From assembly GCF_018070075.1 (NCBI RefSeq), contig NZ_JAGPXE010000001.1:434001-498000 (forward strand): 64,000 nucleotides of DNA, in the 5' to 3' direction. The position numbers were made by a program, and so were the translations under genes. Below the pieces are notes generated by a model. That model made no database searches, was not told where the DNA came from, and worked only from the letters and a program-made list of their open reading frames with translations. How positions within the stretch are numbered: the first letter of the stretch is position 1; each line of letters begins with the position of its first letter. Source of the stretch: Saccharopolyspora endophytica. GTDB lineage: Bacteria > Actinomycetota > Actinomycetes > Mycobacteriales > Pseudonocardiaceae. Positions 1-7,772 of the stretch are shown in pieces.

Positions 1-1002
1 GAGGGCCGCACCGATCGGCTGCGGGCGCCGGCCGAGATCGGCGAGATCAGCGCCGAACTCGGCGACGCCGTCCTGCTGAGCCTGTTCTCCGAGAACGGCA
101 AGCTCTTCGCGGTGTCCATCGTGGACGGTGAAGCCGCGCTGCACGTGCTCGGTCCGGAGGCCTCGGCGGAGAGCCAGGCCGTCCGGCTCCGCCATCTGCT
201 CGCGCGGCAGGCGTGCGGCGTGGACTCCCGCGCGGCCCCGATGTTCGAGCACGGGGTCGAGCTGGCCGCGGCCGAACTCCAAGCGCAGCTGCTGGCACCC
301 GTCCTCCCGGCCCTGAAGCGGGGACGCGAACTCGTCGTGGTGCCGACCGGTCGGTTGCACCTGCTGCCGTGGGGCGCGCTGCCCGCGTGCCGGGGCAACC
401 CGGTCACGGTCAGCCCGTCGATCCGCTGCTGGCTGGGCGGTGCCGAGCGGGCGCGCGCGGCGAATCCGGCCGGCGGCAAGGCGTGGATCGCCGGGCCGCG
501 CCTGGACCACGCCGAACGCGAGGTCCGCACGCTGCACCACCGCGGTGGCGGGCGGCTGCTCACCGGGTCGGGCGCGAGAACGGATCGGGTTCTGTCCGCG
601 TTGGACGGAGCTCGTGTCGCCCACCTGGCCGCGCACGGCCACTTCCGCGACGACCAACCGCTGCTGTCCTGCCTGGACCTGGACGACGGCCCGCTCTACG
701 CGCACGACCTCGACGGCCTCCGCCGCAGCCCCACCACGGTGGTGCTGTCGGCCTGCGACGTTGGGAAGTCCGCGATCAGCAGGGGCGATCAGCTCAGCGG
801 GCTGACCGCGACCCTGCTGGACCGGGGCACGGCGACGGTGATCGCCAGCGTCGTCCCGGTCCCCGACGAGCGGACCGTGGAGGTGATGCTGACGCTCCAC
901 GACGGGCTCGACGCAGACCTGCCACCTGCCGCTGCCCTGGCCGAAGCCCAAGCGCGGCACGGCGAAACGGGCTTCATCTGCATCGGGTACGGAGGTGGTT
1001 GA
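1..1002 (+). CDS. CHAT-domain (caspase-like) protein, 5' end outside window
   Basis: The reading frame is open from base 1, so the N-terminus lies upstream; about 333 residues are visible. The C-terminal part matches a CHAT (caspase HetF associated with TPR) peptidase domain: a strand-His motif HLAAHGHF (His-Gly near nt 634-639) followed by VVLSACDVG with the candidate catalytic Cys at nt 754-756, then a GDQLSGLTATLLDRG segment typical of the family. CHAT proteins usually carry N-terminal TPR or other sensor repeats, which here would be off-window. Families of this kind act as proteases in signalling or programmed-death/conflict systems; the target here is unknown. GTG at 112 is only an internal codon. 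A degenerate intergenic repeat follows the stop. Confidence 0.8.
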   Translation, partial: EGRTDRLRAPAEIGEISAELGDAVLLSLFSENGKLFAVSIVDGEAALHVLGPEASAESQAVRLRHLLARQACGVDSRAAPMFEHGVELAAAELQAQLLAPVLPALKRGRELVVVPTGRLHLLPWGALPACRGNPVTVSPSIRCWLGGAERARAANPAGGKAWIAGPRLDHAEREVRTLHHRGGGRLLTGSGARTDRVLSALDGARVAHLAAHGHFRDDQPLLSCLDLDDGPLYAHDLDGLRRSPTTVVLSACDVGKSAISRGDQLSGLTATLLDRGTATVIASVVPVPDERTVEVMLTLHDGLDADLPPAAALAEAQARHGETGFICIGYGGG

Positions 1003-1012
1003 GGACCAGGAG

Positions 1013-1075
1013 CCGGCACCGCCGCGGGTTCTTCAGAGCTTCCGTGACCGACGGAGTCCACGGCGGTGCTGAGGC
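1013..1075 (+). repeat. Degenerate copy F of the intergenic stem-loop repeat
   Basis: GGCACCGCCGCGGGTTC at 1015-1031 is identical to 27091-27107 in copy B, and CGGAGTCCACG at 1052-1062 matches the right-hand junction of copies A and B. The long stem is eroded (about 11 of 16 positions pair) and the central loop is shortened. It lies just after the CHAT gene stop, in the same orientation as that gene. Confidence 0.55.
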
Positions 1076-1103
1076 GCCGCGCGAAGGACTTCCCGAACAG
1101 CTC

Positions 1104-2273
1104 TCAGCGCAGCTTGTGCAGCCGGCGGATGCCTTCGTCGAGGACCTCGTCCTTCTTGCAGAACGCGAAGCGGACCAGGTGCTGGAAGTCGCCCGGGTTG
1201 TCGCAGAACACCTGCACCGGGATGGCGGCGACCCCGACGCGCTCGGGCAGCGAGTGGCAGAAGTCCGCGCCGTCGGTGAAGCCCAGCGGGCGCACGTCGG
1301 CGCAGATGAAGTAGGTGCCTTCGCTGTCGAGCACGTCGAACCCGGCCTCAGCGAGGCCGTCCGAGAGCCGGTCCCGCTTGCGCTGCAGGTCGGCTCGCAG
1401 CTGGTCCACCCAGGCCAGCTCGTGGCGCAGCGCGTGCGCGACGGCCGGCTGGAACGGCGCGCCGCCGACGAAGGTCATGAACTGCTTGGCGGCGCGCACG
1501 GCCGAGACCAGCTCGGACGGGCCGCAGACCCAGCCGATCTTCCAGCCGGTGGCGCTGAAGCTCTTGCCCACGCTGGAGATCGACACGGTCCGCTCGGCCA
1601 TGCCCGGCAAACCGGCCAGCGGGTGGTGCGCGCGCCCGTCGAACAGCAGGTGCTCGTAGACCTCGTCGGTGACCGCGACGACGTCGTTGTCCCGGCAGAC
1701 CTCGGCGATCGCGGCCAGCTCGTCATCGGTGAGCACGGTGCCGGTCGGGTTGTGCGGCGAGTTGAGGATCAGCGCCCGGGTCTGCGGGCCGACGACCGAC
1801 CGCAGCTGGTCGAGGTCGAGCTCGAAGCGGTGGTCGGGCCCCTGGCGCAGGCCGACGGTCTTGCGCACGCCACCGGCCATGGCCACCGCGACCGGGTAGG
1901 AGTCGTAGTACGGCTCGACGAGCACGACCTCGTCACCAGGCTCGACCAACGCCATCATCGTCGCGGTCAGCGCCTCGGTGGCGCCGACGGTGACCAGGAC
2001 TTGGTCTTCCGGGTCGTACTCGGTGCCGTAGCGGGCGGCGCGGTGCTCGCTGATGGCCGCGCGCAGCTCGGGCTCACCGGCTCCCGGCGGGTACTGGTTC
2101 ACGCCGCCGGCGATCGCCTCCTGCGCGACCCGCAGCATGCTCTCCGGACCGTCGGTGTCGGGGAATCCCTGGCCGAGGTTGACCGCGCCGGTGCGGCGGG
2201 CCAGCTCGGTGATCTCCGCGAAGATCGTGGACGTGAACGGCCGGAGGCGGGAGGTCAAAGCAGGAGTGCGCAC
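1104..2273 (-). CDS. dapC: DapC-like aminotransferase (class I/II, PLP)
   Basis: A 389-aa fold-type I aminotransferase closely resembling mycobacterial DapC (N-succinyldiaminopimelate aminotransferase), which makes the lysine/peptidoglycan precursor diaminopimelate; kynurenine or glutamine transaminase activity cannot be excluded by sequence. Visible features: NLGQGFPD (32-39) substrate loop, NSPHNPTG (171-178), TDEVYEHL (202-209), PLP lysine K237 in SVGKSFSATGWKIGW, and a C-terminal VRFAFCK with the substrate-carboxylate Arg. Length is normal. GTG start at 2273 with CCGGAGG directly upstream and a TAGCAT -10-like box just before it (minus strand). It is divergent from the DUF445 gene. Confidence 0.85.
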   Translation of the reverse strand: MRTPALTSRLRPFTSTIFAEITELARRTGAVNLGQGFPDTDGPESMLRVAQEAIAGGVNQYPPGAGEPELRAAISEHRAARYGTEYDPEDQVLVTVGATEALTATMMALVEPGDEVVLVEPYYDSYPVAVAMAGGVRKTVGLRQGPDHRFELDLDQLRSVVGPQTRALILNSPHNPTGTVLTDDELAAIAEVCRDNDVVAVTDEVYEHLLFDGRAHHPLAGLPGMAERTVSISSVGKSFSATGWKIGWVCGPSELVSAVRAAKQFMTFVGGAPFQPAVAHALRHELAWVDQLRADLQRKRDRLSDGLAEAGFDVLDSEGTYFICADVRPLGFTDGADFCHSLPERVGVAAIPVQVFCDNPGDFQHLVRFAFCKKDEVLDEGIRRLHKLR

Positions 2274-2479
2274 GCCTCCGGATGCTAATGCATCGGACGA
2301 AGCCGGTGACCAGCGTTTTAGCGCGGCCGGTGGTCGTCTTGCGCAGTGGGACCCCGAGGCGCGGCAGCGGCTCCGAGCAGCCGTTCCCGGGCCTTCGCCA
2401 GGTCGTCGTGGCTGCTGTTACCAAGGCCACGTGGTCGTGTTCGCCCCGGCTCGTCCGGAATCGCTGCAACAATCGATGC

Positions 2480-3739
2480 GTGCACCCCACATCGGTTCCC
2501 GACTCGGAAAAGCGCCGGAGTCTTCGGCGAATGAAGACCGTCGCCACCGCGTTCCTGCTGGTGGCGGCAGCGGTCTACTTCTTCGCTCGCTGGCAGGAGA
2601 CCTCCGGGGCGGGGCCGTGGGTGGGCTACGTCCGAGCCGCCGCCGAGGCGGGCATGGTCGGTGCGCTGGCGGACTGGTTCGCGGTGACCGCGCTGTTCCG
2701 GCGCCCGCTGGGCCTGCCGATCCCGCACACCGCGATCATCCCGACCCGCAAGGACACCATCGGCCGCAGCCTCGGTGACTTCGTCGGCACCAACTTCCTC
2801 GCCGAGAACGTGGTGCGCGACAAGCTGCGCAGCGCCGGTATCAGCCGCCGGGTCGGGCTCTGGCTCGACGACGCCGACCACGCCGAGCGCGTCACCTCCG
2901 AGCTGGCCACCGCCGTGCGCGGTGCCGTTCAGGTGCTCCGCGACGACGACGTGCAGGCGATCATCGAGCACGGTGTCGTGCGCAAGCTGGTCGATCAGCA
3001 GTGGGGTCCGCCGCTGGGGCGGATCCTGGGCCAGGTCTTCACCGACGGTTCGCACCACAAGCTCGTCGATCTGGTCTGCGACCGCGCCTACGACTGGGTG
3101 CGCGACAACCACGAGACCGTGCTGCGGGTGGTCAGCCAGCGGGCGCCGTCGTGGTCGCCGAAGTTCGTCGACGCGATGCTGGCCGACAAGATCTACGCCG
3201 AGGTGCTCTCGTTCGCGTGGGCGGTGCGGACCGACTCCGAGCACCCGATGCGCCAGGCCGTGGACCGCTTCCTGGTCGAGTTCGCGCACGACCTGCAGCA
3301 CGACGAGAAGACGATGGCCAAGGCCGAGCAGATCAAGCACCAGGTGCTGGAGCACCCCGAGGTGCAGAACCTGGTGTCCTCGGCCTGGGGCACGGCCAAG
3401 AAGATGCTGCTCGACGCGGCGGAGGACCCCTCCAGCGAGCTGCGCGTGCGGGTCCGGGACGGTCTGCGCTCGCTCGGCGCCCGGCTGCACACCGAGCCCG
3501 AGCTGCGGGAGAAGGTCGACGGCTGGCTGGAAGGCGCCGTGACCTACGTGGTGTCGAACTACCGCGACGAGCTGACCACGCTGATCACCGACACGGTGGA
3601 GCGCTGGGACGCCCAGGAGACCTCGCGCAAGATCGAGCTGCAGGTCGGCCGCGACCTGCAGTTCATCCGCATCAACGGCACCGTCGTCGGCGCCCTCGCG
3701 GGTCTGGCGATCTACGCGATCTCGGACCTGCTGTTCTGA
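2480..3739 (+). CDS. DUF445 family membrane protein
   Basis: About 419 residues of the DUF445 family (YjiN/YheB-like), function unknown. A hydrophobic segment TVATAFLLVAAAVYFFA lies near the N-terminus, followed by the conserved GALADWFAVTALFRRPLGLP, a long charged helical body, and a C-terminal membrane anchor GTVVGALAGLAIYAISDLLF. GTG 2480 was chosen because the stretch DSEKRRSLRRMKTVAT before the ATG at 2531 matches what family members carry; ATG 2531 (402 aa) is the alternative. It is probably anchored at both ends with the body on one face of the membrane. No operon partner is visible. Confidence 0.8.
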   Translation: MHPTSVPDSEKRRSLRRMKTVATAFLLVAAAVYFFARWQETSGAGPWVGYVRAAAEAGMVGALADWFAVTALFRRPLGLPIPHTAIIPTRKDTIGRSLGDFVGTNFLAENVVRDKLRSAGISRRVGLWLDDADHAERVTSELATAVRGAVQVLRDDDVQAIIEHGVVRKLVDQQWGPPLGRILGQVFTDGSHHKLVDLVCDRAYDWVRDNHETVLRVVSQRAPSWSPKFVDAMLADKIYAEVLSFAWAVRTDSEHPMRQAVDRFLVEFAHDLQHDEKTMAKAEQIKHQVLEHPEVQNLVSSAWGTAKKMLLDAAEDPSSELRVRVRDGLRSLGARLHTEPELREKVDGWLEGAVTYVVSNYRDELTTLITDTVERWDAQETSRKIELQVGRDLQFIRINGTVVGALAGLAIYAISDLLF

Positions 3740-3772
3740 CGCACGGCCTGGGAGCGGTGGCTGCGCGGGTTC

Positions 3773-4318
3773 TCAGGCGGGCGTGTGCCTTTCGCGCCAA
3801 GAGCGGGCCTTCTCGCGGTTGCCGCAGACGCGCATCGAGCACCAGGTGCGCGATCTGTTGCGCGATCGGTCGTAGAAGGCCCACAGGCAGTCCTCGGCCG
3901 GGCAGATCTTGATCCGGTCCCAGTGCTCGGTGTGCACCAGCCGCGTGGCGGCGACCAGCACGCTGCCCAGCGCGTCCACCCCGACCAGCGAGGGGATGCC
4001 GTTGCGCAGCTGTATCTGCACGGGCCACGTCGTGTTCGCCAGGCCGGAGGGGCGCATCCCGTAGGTCACCGCCGACCGCATCGTGTCGCGGATTTCGCGG
4101 GCGGCCTCGACTTCGGAAACCACGACCAGACCGCGATCGGTGCACCACCGCTGCCATCGGACGTGATCGTCGAGGACCTCGGTGCCCTTCTCGGCGTCGC
4201 ACGTGTTGAGGAAGGCCAGGACTAGCTCGATGTCGTGGTCGAAGTCGAGTTCGACCGCCTCCAGCACAGGCGCACGGCCCACTTCCGGAGCGACAGCTCT
4301 GCTGTTCACGGACACCAT
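3773..4318 (-). CDS. CGNR zinc-finger (ABATE-domain) putative regulator
   Basis: A 181-aa protein with an N-terminal ABATE-like domain (LDFDHDIELVLAFLNTCD) and a C-terminal CGNR zinc finger: CPAEDCLWAFYDRSRNRS then WCSMRVCGNREKARSWR, i.e. two Cys pairs plus the signature CGNR. Such proteins are regarded as DNA-binding regulators, often of a neighbouring stress or small-molecule gene. It is divergent from the VOC gene at 4421 with a 21-bp imperfect palindrome between them, suggesting autoregulation and control of the VOC gene (inference). Confidence 0.85.
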   Translation of the reverse strand: MVSVNSRAVAPEVGRAPVLEAVELDFDHDIELVLAFLNTCDAEKGTEVLDDHVRWQRWCTDRGLVVVSEVEAAREIRDTMRSAVTYGMRPSGLANTTWPVQIQLRNGIPSLVGVDALGSVLVAATRLVHTEHWDRIKICPAEDCLWAFYDRSRNRSRTWCSMRVCGNREKARSWRERHTPA

Positions 4319-4369
4319 CGTAAGCCAGTAGGGGGTTGCGGCCGACCCCTGTAACCAGCATTCTGCTTA

Positions 4370-4390
4370 TTGACGGTTAGTAACCGCCAA
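4370..4390. promoter_or_regulatory. Operator-like palindrome between divergent genes
   Basis: Arms TTGACGGTTA (4370-4379) and TAACCGCCAA (4381-4390) around a central G; 9 of 10 positions pair. It lies between the CGNR regulator start (4318) and the VOC gene start (4421), so it is a candidate regulator-binding site. The first six bases also resemble a -35 box. Confidence 0.5.
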
Positions 4391-4420
4391 CACGACGACA
4401 CTGGTTTGAGAGGGAGTTCG

Positions 4421-4801
4421 ATGAGTGCGTTGAAGCTCGCCGCGTACGCGATCGACTGCGCCGACCCGCGTCAGCTCGCCGAGTTCTACGGGCGGCTGCT
4501 GGGCTGGCAGATCGACGAGGAGGAGTCCGGGGATCGCTGGGTGGAGCTCGCCGATCCCGCTGGCGGCGCCCCGCTGGCCTTCCAGCTCGACCCCGATCAC
4601 CGGCCGTCGACCTGGCCCGATCGGGAGGTTCCACAGATGGCGCACCTCGACGTCCGGGTGGACACGCTCGACGAGGGGCATGAGCGGGCTATCGGCGCCG
4701 GTGCGGTGCAGCTGCCGCAGCCGCCCGACCAGCTCGACGCGAGCTTTCGGGTTTACGTCGATCCGGAAGGTCACCCCTTCTGCATGTGCGCAGCTCAGTA
4801 G
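4421..4801 (+). CDS. VOC (glyoxalase-like) family protein
   Basis: A 126-aa vicinal-oxygen-chelate fold protein: MSALKLAAYAIDCADPRQLAEFYGRLLGW, typical of the actinobacterial glyoxalase-like domain, and a second half with HLDVRVDTLDEG and YVDPEGHPFCMC. Members bind small hydrophobic molecules or are dioxygenases/lyases; the substrate cannot be predicted. ATG 4421 is preceded by GAGAGGGAG at about 8 nt. Divergent from the CGNR regulator and possibly controlled by it. Confidence 0.8.
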   Translation: MSALKLAAYAIDCADPRQLAEFYGRLLGWQIDEEESGDRWVELADPAGGAPLAFQLDPDHRPSTWPDREVPQMAHLDVRVDTLDEGHERAIGAGAVQLPQPPDQLDASFRVYVDPEGHPFCMCAAQ

Positions 4802-4840
4802 GGTTGTTGACCGAGCGCTAGCAGGGTGTTAGCTGGGTGC

Positions 4841-4869
4841 TTGCAATAGTTAGCACTCGGGGTTATGGT
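4841..4869 (+). promoter_or_regulatory. Sigma-A-type promoter of the XRE-hbhA operon
   Basis: TTGCAA (4841-4846), a 17-nt spacer, TATGGT (4864-4869); the XRE start codon is at 4895. The spacer contains TTAGCACTC (4850-4858). The ATG at 4865 lies inside the -10 box, which supports the later start. Confidence 0.6.
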
Positions 4870-4894
4870 GGGTCGTGAGCCGGAGAGGTGCCCG

Positions 4895-5311
4895 ATGGAA
4901 CGCATGGACAAAGCCGTCCCCAAAGCCGTGAACCAGGCGGTCAGCGACCTCGGGAGCTACATCCGGACCCAACGCAACAACGCGCAGATCTCGTTGCGAC
5001 AGCTGGCGAAGCTCGCCGGCGTGTCCAACCCGTATCTGAGCCAGGTGGAACGCGGACTGCGCAAACCGAGCGCGGAAATCCTGCAGCAGATCGCCAAGGG
5101 GCTGAGGATTTCCGCTGAGGCCCTCTACGTGCAGGCCGGAATCCTGGAAAGCCGCGAGTCCGGGCCCGTGGTCGACGCCGTCCTCGCCGACCCGGAGCTC
5201 AACGAGCGGCAGAAACAAGTCCTCCTGGACATCTACTCCTCGTTCCGTCGCGAGCAGGGCGCGGCGGAGGACGGGGACGCCAACGGGAACACCCACCAAC
5301 CCGAGGAGTGA
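4895..5311 (+). CDS. XRE-family regulator upstream of hbhA (Rv0474-like)
   Basis: A 138-aa one-HTH regulator. The Cro/cI HTH spans about residues 20-75 (LGSYIRTQRNNAQISLRQLA, LAGVSNPYLSQVERGLRKPS, ILQQIAKGLRISAEALY), followed by a short C-terminal region ending in an acidic tail. Same place and type as M. tuberculosis Rv0474, the gene before hbhA. Start ATG 4895 is favoured over ATG 4865 because GGAGAGG (4882-4888) sits 6 nt upstream and the promoter overlaps 4865. The next gene begins 8 nt after the stop, so the two are almost certainly co-transcribed. Confidence 0.85.
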   Translation: MERMDKAVPKAVNQAVSDLGSYIRTQRNNAQISLRQLAKLAGVSNPYLSQVERGLRKPSAEILQQIAKGLRISAEALYVQAGILESRESGPVVDAVLADPELNERQKQVLLDIYSSFRREQGAAEDGDANGNTHQPEE

Positions 5312-5319
5312 ATCGCGAG

Positions 5320-6012
5320 ATGCCGACCTTCCCCAAGACCGACGACGTCAACAAGGCCTTCAAGGACGGCGTCGACCAGGCCCGCACCCCGCTGCTGGCC
5401 GCGCTCGGCGCCGGTGACCTCGCCGCGCAGGCGGTGCTGGACGCCGTGAACAAGTTCCGCACCGAGGTCAACGAGCGCACCGAGTCCGCCAAGGCCGAGC
5501 TGCCCAAGGACTTCAGCGAGTTCAAGGCCAAGCTGGACCCGTCCGAGGTCCGCAAGCAGCTGGAGACCTACGGCGAGACCGCCAAGAAGATCTACGACCA
5601 GCTCAGCGAGCACGGCGAGGAGACCTTCAAGAAGCTGCAGGACTCCTCGCAGGTGAAGAAGGTCCGCGAGCAGGTCGGCACCGCTCAGGGCCGGGTCGAG
5701 GACACCGTCGGCGACGTGCGCGGCCTGGCCGACGACGTGCTGGGCAGGGTCACCCGCACCTTCGCCAAGGACGAGGCCGAGGCTCCGAAGACCGAGACCG
5801 CCCAGGCCGAGTCCACCAAGGCGGAGACCGCCCAGGCCGAGACCGCTCAGGCCGAGACGGCCCAGGCCGAGACCGCCGCCGAGAAGCCCGCCGCTGAGAA
5901 GCCCGCGCCCAAGCCGGCTGTGGCGAAGACCACCCCGGCTGCCAAGGCGACGGCCCCCAAGGCGACCCCGGCCGCCAAGAAGTCGACCACCACCAAGCCC
6001 AGCGGCAACTGA
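5320..6012 (+). CDS. hbhA: HbhA-like heparin-binding/coiled-coil protein
   Basis: A 230-aa protein with the layout of mycobacterial heparin-binding haemagglutinin. The N-terminal segment ARTPLLAALGAGDLAAQAVLD resembles the HbhA N-terminus. A long alternating-charge coiled coil follows (about residues 30-145), then AQAE-type heptad-like repeats (150-185) and a Lys/Ala/Pro-rich tail with PAAEKPAPKP and PAAKKSTTTKPSGN. In mycobacteria the Lys-rich tail binds heparan sulfate and the protein associates with the membrane and lipid inclusions; in this probably free-living relative an envelope or lipid role is more likely (inference). ATG 5320 is preferred; GTG 5308 overlapping the previous stop is the alternative. 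Confidence 0.8.
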   Translation: MPTFPKTDDVNKAFKDGVDQARTPLLAALGAGDLAAQAVLDAVNKFRTEVNERTESAKAELPKDFSEFKAKLDPSEVRKQLETYGETAKKIYDQLSEHGEETFKKLQDSSQVKKVREQVGTAQGRVEDTVGDVRGLADDVLGRVTRTFAKDEAEAPKTETAQAESTKAETAQAETAQAETAQAETAAEKPAAEKPAPKPAVAKTTPAAKATAPKATPAAKKSTTTKPSGN

Positions 6013-6023
6013 TCACCGCGAGC

Positions 6024-6060
6024 ACCGGTCCCGGTACCCGATGCGGGTGCCGGGACCGGT
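6024..6060 (+). terminator. Hairpin after hbhA
   Basis: ACCGGTCCCGG (6024-6034) pairs perfectly with CCGGGACCGGT (6050-6060), and an inner ACCC/GGGT extends the stem. It follows the hbhA stop by 11 nt. There is no T-tract, as is usual in high-GC actinobacteria. Confidence 0.7.
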
Positions 6061-6098
6061 CGCTGTGAAGGTGGGTGCTTTCCGCGTTGACTAGCACG

Positions 6099-6104
6099 TA
6101 AGGT
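6099..6104 (+). promoter_or_regulatory. -10 box, probable leaderless promoter of DUF2516 gene
   Basis: TAAGGT followed after 6 nt by the GTG start at 6111. There is no Shine-Dalgarno between them, consistent with a leaderless transcript. Confidence 0.45.
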
Positions 6105-6110
6105 GGGGAC

Positions 6111-6413
6111 GTGGGTTTTTCGAGCGGAATGCCGCTGTACTGGTGGATCCTGACGGTCATCTGGGTCGTGGGCATCCCGGTCGGTGTGTTCGCGTTCGTG
6201 CACGCCGCGCTGCAACGCGCGGATGCCTTCACGGCCGCGGACAAGCTGAACAAGCTGGCCTGGATGGGGATCACCGGTGCCGCCGCGCTCCTGCTGATCC
6301 TCGACATGCGCGGCCCCTACGGGATCATCTGGATCGCCGGTCTGGTGGCCGCCCTCGTCTACATCGTCGACGTCCGTCCCAAGGTGAGGGAAGTCCAGGG
6401 GCGGTCCTGGTAG
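6111..6413 (+). CDS. DUF2516 family small membrane protein (Rv0476-like)
   Basis: A 100-aa integral membrane protein with about three hydrophobic segments (YWWILTVIWVVGIPVGVFAF, ITGAAALLLILDM, IIWIAGLVAALVYIVDV) and a charged C-terminal VRPKVREVQGRSW. Matches the DUF2516 family and occupies the position of Rv0476 after hbhA in M. tuberculosis. Function unknown. GTG start six bases after a TAAGGT box. The stop TAG shares one base with the next gene's GTG (TAGTG), implying translational coupling to the hydrolase. Confidence 0.8.
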   Translation: MGFSSGMPLYWWILTVIWVVGIPVGVFAFVHAALQRADAFTAADKLNKLAWMGITGAAALLLILDMRGPYGIIWIAGLVAALVYIVDVRPKVREVQGRSW

Positions 6414-7153
6414 TGCACGCCCGCTGGCGGGTGCTCGGCAGCGGCACCCCGGTGACGCTGGTCGTGCACGGACTCGGTGCGACCGAGGGCGAGGCGCGCA
6501 TTCCCGCTTCCGGGCTGCGCGGCACCCGGGTCGTGGTGACCCTGCCCGGCCACGGCTCCGCGCCGGACGCCCCGGTCGGCTACTGGAACTACGGTTCTGT
6601 CGCGTCCGACGTGCTCGCGGTCGCCGACGAGGTCGGCGCGACCCAGGCCGTCGGCGTCTCGCTCGGCGCGGGCGCTCTGACCCGCATCGCCGCCGAGCGC
6701 CCGGACCGCTTCGAGCGCCTGGCGCTGCTGCTCCCGGCGGCTCTCGACCGTCCTCGCGAACCCGCTGCGGCCTGGGCCTTCGAGCGCCTGGCGGCAGCGG
6801 TCGCCGCCGACGACGGCGGGGCGAGCCTGCACGAGGTGCTGGCCGCGGAGATCCCGCCGGGCGTCGAGGTCGGCGACCACCTCGACCAGCGGGCCCGGGC
6901 GCTGTCCCGGCTCTCCGAGGCGCTGCGCGACCTGCCCGAGCAGGTCCCGGTCCCCGAAGCGGCCGCGCTGTCGGACGCGGTCGCGGAGGTCCTGGTCATC
7001 GGTGCCACCGACGACCCCATACACCCCGCCACGGCGGCGAAGGCGACCGCTGCGGCGTTCCGCTCCGCACGGCTGGAGCTGCTGGAATCGCAGGCCCCGA
7101 TGCTCACCCACCGCAGGCAGCTGCGGGACCTGCTGACGAACTTCCTGCGCTGA
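6413..7153 (+). CDS. Alpha/beta hydrolase
   Basis: About 246 aa. Alpha/beta-hydrolase features: VVHGLGATEG oxyanion-hole region, nucleophile elbow GVSLGAG (GxSxG), a late acid in VIGATDDPIHPAT and a C-terminal His in MLTHRRQ. The substrate is unknown. GTG 6413 overlaps the DUF2516 stop by one base, so this frame, not the longer open frame further upstream, is the gene. Co-transcribed with the DUF2516 gene. Confidence 0.8.
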   Translation: MHARWRVLGSGTPVTLVVHGLGATEGEARIPASGLRGTRVVVTLPGHGSAPDAPVGYWNYGSVASDVLAVADEVGATQAVGVSLGAGALTRIAAERPDRFERLALLLPAALDRPREPAAAWAFERLAAAVAADDGGASLHEVLAAEIPPGVEVGDHLDQRARALSRLSEALRDLPEQVPVPEAAALSDAVAEVLVIGATDDPIHPATAAKATAAAFRSARLELLESQAPMLTHRRQLRDLLTNFLR

Positions 7154-7173
7154 GCGCTCTATCGTGGGCGACC

Positions 7174-7722
7174 ATGGGTTTCGATTGGTCCGCTGCCGCG
7201 GGAAAGCTGGAAGTCACGACGGCGCTGGAACGGCTCGACCTGCTGGCCGAACCGGTCGCCGAGGTCGTGCGCTCGCTCGGTGACGACCGGGTCGGCGCCA
7301 CCGAGATCGACCCGGAGCTCGCCGACACCGCCGCGTTCTGCGAGGAGTACGGGTCGCCGCTGGAGCGGTCGGCCAACTGCGTGGTGGTCGCGGGCAAGCG
7401 CTCCGGCGAGGTCCGCTACGCGGCCTGCGTCGTGCTGGCCACCACCCGCGCCGACGTCAACGGCGTGGTCAAGCGCCGCCTCGACGTGCGCAAGGCGTCC
7501 TTCGCGCCGATGGACGAGGCGGTTGCGCTCACCGGCATGGAGTACGGCGGGATCACCCCGTTCGGGCTCCCGGGCTCGTGGCCGATCCTGATCGACCCGA
7601 GGGTGGCCGAGGCTGGCGCGGTCGTCGTGGGGAGCGGGCTGCGCCGAAGCAAGATCGTCACCCCGGCGGACGTCCTCACCGCGCTGCCCGGAGCGGAGCT
7701 CGTCGAAGACCTCGCCCGCTGA
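7174..7722 (+). CDS. YbaK/EbsC-type aminoacyl-tRNA deacylase
   Basis: A 182-aa single-domain YbaK/ProX-family protein. Family members hydrolyse mischarged Cys- or Ala-tRNA(Pro). Conserved features: catalytic Lys107 in RRLDVRKASF, the GMEYGGITPFGLP motif (121-133), and a C-terminal VVGSGLRRSKI. ATG 7174 with a TATCGT box 8 nt upstream and no clear ribosome binding site, so possibly leaderless. Stand-alone editing proteins of this type are common in actinobacteria. Confidence 0.85.
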   Translation: MGFDWSAAAGKLEVTTALERLDLLAEPVAEVVRSLGDDRVGATEIDPELADTAAFCEEYGSPLERSANCVVVAGKRSGEVRYAACVVLATTRADVNGVVKRRLDVRKASFAPMDEAVALTGMEYGGITPFGLPGSWPILIDPRVAEAGAVVVGSGLRRSKIVTPADVLTALPGAELVEDLAR

Positions 7723-7772
7723 TGCCCGGCTGCCGCTGAATTCCTCCGGGCGACGAGACGCGAAGACGGGGC

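Noticed and set aside
213-2288. 691-codon plus-strand open frame across the CHAT gene end and dapC
   Set aside because: Arg/Pro/Gly-rich composition and antisense to dapC; a GC-driven shadow frame.
3755-3777. GCGGGTTCTCAG after the DUF445 gene as another repeat copy
   Set aside because: Only about 12 bases match and no stem partner remains; too little to call.
4850-4858. TTAGCACTC as a CIRCE/HrcA element
   Set aside because: The inverted partner GAGTGCTAA is missing at the nine-base spacing.
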